DNA from: Kiritimatiellia bacterium
GTDB lineage: Bacteria; Verrucomicrobiota; Kiritimatiellia; RFP12; UBA3636
DNA: 10,627 nucleotides
Reading direction: 5' to 3'
NCBI GenBank assembly: GCA_016295275.1
Contig: JAEDLN010000061.1
Span: forward strand, 1 to 10,627
The notes below the pieces were generated by a model, which worked only from the letters and a program-made list of their open reading frames with translations, was not told where the DNA came from and ran no database searches. Of the stretch, positions 6,401 to 10,627 are shown piece after piece. Every line of letters starts with the position of its first letter. Position 1 is the first letter of the stretch. The position numbers were made by a program, and so were the translations under genes.

Positions 6401-9147
6401 TCGGCTACCGATGCGAGATACGCCGCAGAATCCTCTTCCTTCAATCCAAACCCGTCCCGAACAGCTCGAAACGGCGCAACCAACGTGCGGCCTTGCGCCG
6501 ACAATGCCTCGGCAGCCTGCTTCAACTGCCGCTCCAACACGGGAGACCATGTATCCGACTTCAGCGGGGGCGTCGTCTGCAACGATTCTTCGGATACGCC
6601 TCGAAAATCGTTGAGCAAATCCGCAACCGCTTGCCGGGATTCCCGATAGTCCGTCCTCGACTGACGCAGGCAATCGATACCGATCAGCTCCGGATGGGAA
6701 TCGGAACCGTACTGAATCGTTTGCGAGAAACAGTGATAGGCCGTCAATCCATTCGAATACTGGTAATGCAACGCCGAAATGTAGGTATTCAGCTCGTCCT
6801 TGCACCGGGTCAAATCCGATATGACCTGTTCCCACTCGCCCGGAATGGCCGTTTCGACAACGCCCAGCGCCTCTTTCAGCTGTTCGTAGAATTTCGTTTT
6901 CTCCGTCTTATTCGAATGCAACTCGAGACAAAACGGCGTCAGCCCGATCCTGTCGAGACGATTTCGCACGACATCAAGCGCGGCTTTTTTCTCGGATACG
7001 AACAGAACACGACGTCCTTTGGCAAGATTGTGGGCGATGATGTTCGTAATGGTCTGCGACTTTCCCGTTCCCGGAGGTCCGTGCAAGACAAACGTCTTTC
7101 CCATCTCCGAATAGAGAACGGCCGTCAACTGGGACGAATCGGCACTGACGGGACAGTAAATCTCCGCGGGGTTCATGTGATTCGCCACATCTTCCGGCTT
7201 GAAAACCTCGATCCCGTCGTCGAATTCGCCGCCACCGCCAATCAGATGGTTGACCAATGGATTTTTCTTCAGCTCGTCAACACGTTCCGTCATGTCCTTC
7301 CACATGACGAATTTGCCAAACGAAAAACAGCCGACAAGCGCTTCGTCCAAAACCTCCCAACCCTTCTTGTCCTTGATCGACTGTTTGATGATCTGGAGGA
7401 TTTTCTTGACGTCGACGCCCGATTCGTCCATCGGCAACGGATCAAGCCCCGGAAACACAATGCCAAACTGCGTGCGAAGAAACTCGATCAAGGTGGTATT
7501 GATGGTCGTATCCTCGTCAAGGCGATACATCTTGACGCCTTCTGCAAGCGAGGTGCGCTCCAACCGAACCGGTGCCAGCAAGATCGGCGCCTTGTACGCC
7601 TTCGCCCCCGACTCCGATTCTCGCCACTGCAACAGGCCGATGGCCAGAAACAATGTGTTGACGCCTGATTCTTCCAGTTGCGTCTTGGCATCATGGTACA
7701 AATCCGACAACCGCTTCCGGACGTCTTTGGGCGGCAACGCAACGCAGAGCCGATGATGCGCCAGCTCGGCATTGAACAATCGCTCTTCCTGATCCGGCAA
7801 AAACGTTCCCTGGATAAAATCTTCAAGCGCCTTCTCCCCGACGGATTCGGCGATGGAACGAATCGTAATCGTTTCGTTTGCCGCCAGCTGATCTTCCAAC
7901 GCACCGACATTGGAACCAAGCAGGCGAATGACCTGCTTGGAACTGCGGGGAATGTTCAACAACTTGTTCCGCGCTGAAAAATCAAGCAGTTTCTGCGTCC
8001 ATTTCTCGATCCGTCCTTGCGTCGTCTCCGCTTTCTTCAGCGTTGAGAGATCGAGACTATCCTGCACGTCCCGGACATCGACTTCCGTCTGTGCGGCTAC
8101 GTCCCGCCCTTTTGCCGTATAGGCGGAGACGGAGCCGATGCCGGACTCCAAAACAAGGGGCAGGATGCCGCTTTCCCGGCTGCGGACAACATCGATCGCG
8201 TACCTGAAGGTCTCTTCGTCACGCAACCGAGCCCGTCCGATCTGCTCCGCTTCGTTGAACGGCGCGTCGCTCGTCGCTTTCGTCGTCTCGATGGCAATGA
8301 ATTCGTCCAAATCCGCCCGCTTGCGAAGGGCCTCCAAATCATAGGTCACCACTTGATCCATCATCTGCCCGATCAGATGGCACCCAATATAGCAATGCCC
8401 TTTGCACAAAATCAAAACCGGATGCAGACAACATTTTTCCATGACGGACGCAAAGAGCAACGCCGTTTCGATACACGTTCCGAGCTTGTATTTCTCGATT
8501 TCGTCCGGCAATCGGAATTTCTGCCCGGGCGTTCCGTACGACGAGGGCGGATTGCAATAGCTGATGCCGCGATTCTGGATCGCCCGATAGATTGCGGCAC
8601 AAATCTCCAACACGCGCTTCTTGCCGCCCTGATACCCTTCCAGCGCCGTGGATCCCGTCGCCCTGCCGACTTCATGGGAGGCTTCGGCCTGGAGTTGATT
8701 GACAAGCTCCGCATTGGGAAAGACAAATGCCGAAAGCAATTCCGGATATCGGTCGGACCAGAGATGCTGATTGTAACTCAGAACCGTAACCGGATAATCA
8801 TGCCGGTACACTTCCTCTCCGTTGGACTCGACTTTCAGCGTAATCTTGGCCGCAACCGGATCCCGCACTTCGGAAACCATGCGCTGATTGATGCGAATGT
8901 CAAGAACGGCCTTGAAAACGTCCGCGCCTGCGGAAAGGTCCGGAAGTCTCTCCTCGGAGGGAACAATCACCCCCTCCGGCGAATGAAAGGAACAGACAAG
9001 GTTCTCAAGCGTTTCTCCGCTTTCATTGGCAATTCTCAGATTGCCGGCCAAAGGCAATCCATTCTGCATGTACGCGAGATTGACAAACGGACGGACATCG
9101 AACCCGACGTTGACCTTGCCTGCATCGGGTCGGCTTTCACTCTCCAT
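3499..9147 (-). CDS. DUF4011-helicase-Vsr nuclease-DUF3320 giant protein, probable anti-phage defence (1882 aa)
   Basis: One uninterrupted 1882-aa frame. Domains in order: an N-terminal beta-rich part (about 1-150). A transglutaminase-like segment (about 170-290) with C225 in LGTCIETALLFAS, H251 in CKGHCYIGCHL and D270 in VVTYDLEAL as a possible triad. DUF4011 (about 378-630), opening with RIEKWTQKLLDFSARNKLLN. An SF1 UPF1-like helicase with a Q-motif-like SSQ (671-673), Walker A GPPGTGKS (690-697), Walker B DEAS (1272-1275), GDPKQMPP (1296-1303), YRSRH (1346-1350), VQGDESD (1472-1478) and VAVTRAKE (1512-1519). The roughly 570 residues between Walker A and B form a helical insert. A Vsr/MTES_1575-type nuclease (about 1572-1675) with D1601 in YRIDIAV, E1618 and D1620 in GVECDG, and QDRD at 1631-1634. 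A Pro/Glu linker (about 1680-1715). A DUF3320-like C-terminus (about 1722-1800) plus a short tail. The start at 9145-9147 is set by AGAAGGA 8 nt upstream; an ATG at 9189 would lie inside the upstream palindrome. Inferred role: an ATP-driven motor that recognises and cuts foreign DNA. All core motifs look intact. Confidence 0.93.
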   Translation of the reverse strand: MESESRPDAGKVNVGFDVRPFVNLAYMQNGLPLAGNLRIANESGETLENLVCSFHSPEGVIVPSEERLPDLSAGADVFKAVLDIRINQRMVSEVRDPVAAKITLKVESNGEEVYRHDYPVTVLSYNQHLWSDRYPELLSAFVFPNAELVNQLQAEASHEVGRATGSTALEGYQGGKKRVLEICAAIYRAIQNRGISYCNPPSSYGTPGQKFRLPDEIEKYKLGTCIETALLFASVMEKCCLHPVLILCKGHCYIGCHLIGQMMDQVVTYDLEALRKRADLDEFIAIETTKATSDAPFNEAEQIGRARLRDEETFRYAIDVVRSRESGILPLVLESGIGSVSAYTAKGRDVAAQTEVDVRDVQDSLDLSTLKKAETTQGRIEKWTQKLLDFSARNKLLNIPRSSKQVIRLLGSNVGALEDQLAANETITIRSIAESVGEKALEDFIQGTFLPDQEERLFNAELAHHRLCVALPPKDVRKRLSDLYHDAKTQLEESGVNTLFLAIGLLQWRESESGAKAYKAPILLAPVRLERTSLAEGVKMYRLDEDTTINTTLIEFLRTQFGIVFPGLDPLPMDESGVDVKKILQIIKQSIKDKKGWEVLDEALVGCFSFGKFVMWKDMTERVDELKKNPLVNHLIGGGGEFDDGIEVFKPEDVANHMNPAEIYCPVSADSSQLTAVLYSEMGKTFVLHGPPGTGKSQTITNIIAHNLAKGRRVLFVSEKKAALDVVRNRLDRIGLTPFCLELHSNKTEKTKFYEQLKEALGVVETAIPGEWEQVISDLTRCKDELNTYISALHYQYSNGLTAYHCFSQTIQYGSDSHPELIGIDCLRQSRTDYRESRQAVADLLNDFRGVSEESLQTTPPLKSDTWSPVLERQLKQAAEALSAQGRTLVAPFRAVRDGFGLKEEDSAAYLASVAELLETIKSERTVPRRYLDGEKGKTPEYLEQIRTLAETCDGLAKRLSGYRLDQFGGLDVDGIRQRMAANGKAFVLFRPFKNKALLKELSGIVKTGGERLTIKKLEADLCDIEKYRETERKFREKTGFPVGERKEIPLELQQSIESFLECWSGFVQKRDKFLEFVQDDILRYGMQELFSSCEALASDGGDLRGVMRYRKTLARVRSFGMGAFAEYIYAHDDGAMDILRVFDDSYAAKMLDAILAQTPVLAEFTGLNQQERIERFRLLDRKYTELTKKVVFAKLGATLPRRRKGPCPEGTELGKIKRECEKKTRHKAVRQMLAESKTLIPTLKPCFLMSPLSVAQYLPVDTAPFDLIVFDEASQIPVWDAIGVIARGKQLVVVGDPKQMPPTNFFQKGESESELEDNDSIADQESILDECLVAGVHSTYLNWHYRSRHESLIAFSNEHYYSNKLYTFPAAADTPRLGVKFMFVEGGVCEKNGKEPKVNRVEATALVDYICREVKKPGYKPRSIGVVTFSLPQQKEIRTLLEERRSEDPELEKLLPEEGPNAYFVKNLENVQGDESDVILFSVGFAPDENGKFAMNFGPLNRSGGERRLNVAVTRAKEQVVVFSSIHASQIDAGEDGRTKSVGAGHLRAFLEYAEKGRVAKAASACSADGESFSSVVSKFLEESGYQVVRHVGCSRYRIDIAVRDPEDSSRYLLGVECDGPAYAGQRTAQDRDVNRAGVLRGLGWHLCRVWSLDWAYDRKRAEETLLKTIEEIRKGERAPAPEPSPEIEETAVSTEDAPVVESTAAAVHPAYKPWSSPVVYPHDRFYDGSVRNQIRRMMTEIVAAEGPIYEAVLRKRVAKAWGLTRMTDNVNKVLDVCMPVGLPVTRHETGTVYWPVGSNPMEYAEYRISSDDEQTKRTLEEIPPEEIANAMCEVLSELGGCHKNELYREAIKCFGLSSLTAKARKFMDVAFASLRQSGRI

Positions 9148-9155
9148 GATTGTGT

Positions 9156-9162
9156 TCCTTCT
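9156..9162 (-). promoter_or_regulatory. Ribosome binding site setting the helicase start
   Basis: AGAAGGA lies 8 nt upstream of the ATG at 9145-9147. It is identical in sequence and spacing to the site before the lemA-like gene. It selects this start over the in-frame ATG at 9189, which would add 14 residues encoded partly by the palindrome. Confidence 0.75.
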
Positions 9163-9175
9163 ATTCGGATTGCAT

Positions 9176-9207
9176 CGTCCTCCATGCACGGCCGTGCATG
9201 GAGGACG
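9176..9207. promoter_or_regulatory. Perfect 32-bp palindrome in the leader of the helicase gene
   Basis: CGTCCTCCATGCACGG (9176-9191) is followed with no spacer by its exact reverse complement, CCGTGCATGGAGGACG (9192-9207). This gives 16 perfect pairs as DNA, or a tight hairpin in RNA with about 14 pairs and a GGCC loop. It ends 28 nt before the helicase start codon and 13 nt before its Shine-Dalgarno, and lies 63 nt past the dehydrogenase stop. No T-run follows on either strand, so it is not a standard terminator. It could be a dimeric-repressor operator, a hairpin that dampens read-through from the dehydrogenase gene, or an mRNA-protecting structure. I cannot choose between these from sequence alone. 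Confidence 0.7.
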
Positions 9208-9270
9208 TTCTCGGACTGGGGAAGCTATCTCGACTTCGCCGACCGGTTCTTTTTGTTGGGGTGGACGCCC

Positions 9271-10485
9271 TTAGAAATCGACTTCCGAATCGTCCCAGCA
9301 ACAACGCAGGACCTTCTCCATCAACTTCGCATCCAACGGGCGCGGATTGCATCCCGTGCAGGCGTCTCCCATCGCATTCTCCGCAATTTTCGCTGCCTTT
9401 GCCTCGAATTCCTCGGCCTTGACCATGCCGTCGCCCGGCAAACCGTTTGCGGCATAGTCCTTGATGCAGTGCGGAATGTTCAGATCGTCGTTGAATTTGC
9501 GTACCCACGCAATCAACGCCGCAATCTTCGCTTCCTGCGAATTCTCCGCACCCGCCAGTTTGAGTTCGTCCGCGCACATCGCATAGCGCTCGGCCGCAAA
9601 AGGAACAACCGAATTGAACTTGATCACTTTCGGCAAATACATCGCATTCGCCGCACCATGGATGATGTGCCCGCCCGAGAAGGCCGCGCCGGTCTTGTGG
9701 GCAAGCGAGTGGACAATGCCCAGCAGCGCATTCGAGAAGCTCATGCCCGCCAGGCACTGCGCATCGTGCATCGTCGCACGTGCCGCCGCATCTCCGCCAT
9801 AGCTCTTTACAAGCGAATCGCGAATCATCTTCATCGAATGAATCGCAAGCGCATCGGAATAGGGGCTGTGCGCAACGGCTACAATCGCTTCCAGATCGTG
9901 CGTGAGCGCATCCATGCCCGTGTGCGCACAAAGCTTCTGGGGCATCGTCAGCGTCAAATCGGGATCCACAATCGCAATGTCCGGCGTAATCTCGAAGTCG
10001 GCAATCGGAAACTTGATGCCTTTCGCATAATCCGTAATGATCGAAAATGCCGTTACTTCCGTCGCCGTTCCGGAAGTGGACGAAATCGCGACAAAATGGG
10101 CCTTCGTCCGAAGTTTCGGCAACCCGAAGACCTTGCACATATCCTCAAAGGTGCAATCGGGATACTCGTATTTGATCCACATCGCTTTCGCCGCGTCGAT
10201 CGGCGAACCGCCGCCCATGGCGATAATCCAGTCCGGTTGGAATTCCTGCATCACGGCGGCACCTTTCATCACCGTCTCGACAGATGGATCGCTCTCGATG
10301 CCCTCGAAGAGCTTGACTTCCATTCCGGCTTCCTTGAGGTACGCCTCAGCACGCTGGAGGAAACCGCCGCGCTTCATCGAACCGCCGCCGACGCAAATAA
10401 TCGCACGCTTGCCTTTCAGCGTCTTGAGCGTCTCAAGCGCACCGGCACCATGATAAATGTCACGAGGCAGACAGAACCTGGCCAT
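9271..10485 (-). CDS. Iron-containing alcohol dehydrogenase (404 aa)
   Basis: This is a group III (Fe-ADH) oxidoreductase that interconverts alcohols and aldehydes with NAD(P)H in the cytoplasm. The Rossmann-type half carries GGGSMKRGGF (33-42) and the nucleotide-binding GGGSPIDAAKAMW (91-103), followed by STSGTATEVTAFSII (136-150). The helical half carries the metal ligands D192 and H196 in GMDALTHDLEA, H259 in GIVHSLAHKTG, and H276 in GGHIIHGAANAMYLP. All four are present. H263 in the same region matches the conserved nucleotide-site His of FucO. The C-terminal NPRPLDAKLMEKVL is also typical. Length is normal for the family (about 380-410). The start at 10483-10485 follows AAAGGAGA by 8 nt; an ATG 22 codons upstream has no such site. 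The overall sequence is closest, as I read it, to clostridial-type alcohol or butanol dehydrogenases and to the C-terminal half of AdhE. The actual substrate cannot be read from the sequence. The helicase gene follows after 123 nt, so read-through is possible. Confidence 0.93.
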   Translation of the reverse strand: MARFCLPRDIYHGAGALETLKTLKGKRAIICVGGGSMKRGGFLQRAEAYLKEAGMEVKLFEGIESDPSVETVMKGAAVMQEFQPDWIIAMGGGSPIDAAKAMWIKYEYPDCTFEDMCKVFGLPKLRTKAHFVAISSTSGTATEVTAFSIITDYAKGIKFPIADFEITPDIAIVDPDLTLTMPQKLCAHTGMDALTHDLEAIVAVAHSPYSDALAIHSMKMIRDSLVKSYGGDAAARATMHDAQCLAGMSFSNALLGIVHSLAHKTGAAFSGGHIIHGAANAMYLPKVIKFNSVVPFAAERYAMCADELKLAGAENSQEAKIAALIAWVRKFNDDLNIPHCIKDYAANGLPGDGMVKAEEFEAKAAKIAENAMGDACTGCNPRPLDAKLMEKVLRCCWDDSEVDF

Positions 10486-10493
10486 AATCGTAA

Positions 10494-10501
10494 TCTCCTT
10501 T
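10494..10501 (-). promoter_or_regulatory. Ribosome binding site setting the dehydrogenase start
   Basis: AAAGGAGA lies 8 nt upstream of the ATG at 10483-10485, a near-consensus Shine-Dalgarno. The 126 bases further upstream (10502-10627) contain no gene that I can support and no convincing -35/-10 pair. The best -35-like hexamer, TTGCTA, has only a poor -10 at normal spacing. Confidence 0.75.
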
Positions 10502-10627
10502 GATAATTGTTGGGTTATGATGGAATAAATCCTTTTCCGGTATGGTAGCAAAAAAATGCTGCGGCGTATAGAAGGAAAATTCCCTACGCCCCTCGGTACG
10601 CCTATACCCGTTCGAATCGGCGGTTGG

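Noticed and set aside
8353..10503. Plus-strand open frame of 716 codons running antisense across the helicase start and the dehydrogenase gene
   Set aside because: Its translation is Arg/Asn/Ile-rich with no domain pattern, and it has no convincing ribosome binding site. The opposite strand encodes two clearly recognisable proteins. It is a shadow of their codon usage.
10563..10590. GGCGTA...TACGCC inverted repeat upstream of the dehydrogenase gene
   Set aside because: The stem is only 6 bp with a 16-nt loop and no T-run, so it is not distinguishable from chance.
10600..10627. GTTCGAATC, resembling a tRNA T-loop, at the right edge of the window
   Set aside because: The flanking bases do not form the 5-bp T-stem on either strand, and no matching acceptor or anticodon arm is found within tRNA distance.

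Overview
The window looks bacterial. It holds four complete protein genes and one partial gene, all but the partial one on the minus strand. The lemA-like, helicase and dehydrogenase genes each have a clear Shine-Dalgarno (AGAAGGA, AGAAGGA, AAAGGAGA) exactly 8 nt before their ATG. The fifth gene appears to start at a TTG that overlaps the preceding stop, also 8 nt after an AGAGGA. This argues against lineages that rarely use Shine-Dalgarno sequences, such as Bacteroidota. The iron-dependent alcohol dehydrogenase resembles those of anaerobes (clostridia, spirochaetes and similar). I cannot name the phylum.

Layout from left to right. (1) 1-327 (+) is the C-terminal end of a DUF975-type membrane protein, followed by a strong intrinsic terminator at 368-414. 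(2) About 415-831 is a non-coding, very GC-rich stretch between convergent genes. It carries 13-nt periodic repeats and small hairpins. (3) 832-3212 (-) is a two-gene operon. A lemA-family gene with a recognisable promoter (3339-3366) is followed, with translational coupling, by a 573-aa protein with two membrane helices and a large soluble domain. (4) 3499-9147 (-) encodes a giant 1882-aa protein. Its domains, in order, are a transglutaminase-like N-terminal region, DUF4011, an SF1 (UPF1-like) helicase, a Vsr/MTES_1575-type PD-(D/E)XK nuclease and a DUF3320-like C-terminus. Its leader contains a perfect 32-bp palindrome. (5) 9271-10485 (-) is an iron-containing alcohol dehydrogenase.

The most notable element is the helicase-nuclease. 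Its architecture corresponds to the DUF4011-helicase-Vsr proteins reported as single-gene anti-phage systems (named Hhe, as I recall). All helicase motifs, the nuclease acidic residues and a possible Cys-His-Asp triad are present, so it appears intact. The LemA/membrane-protein pair downstream has its own promoter and is probably a separate envelope module, and the dehydrogenase upstream is a metabolic gene. A functional link among these three units is possible but is not shown by the sequence.
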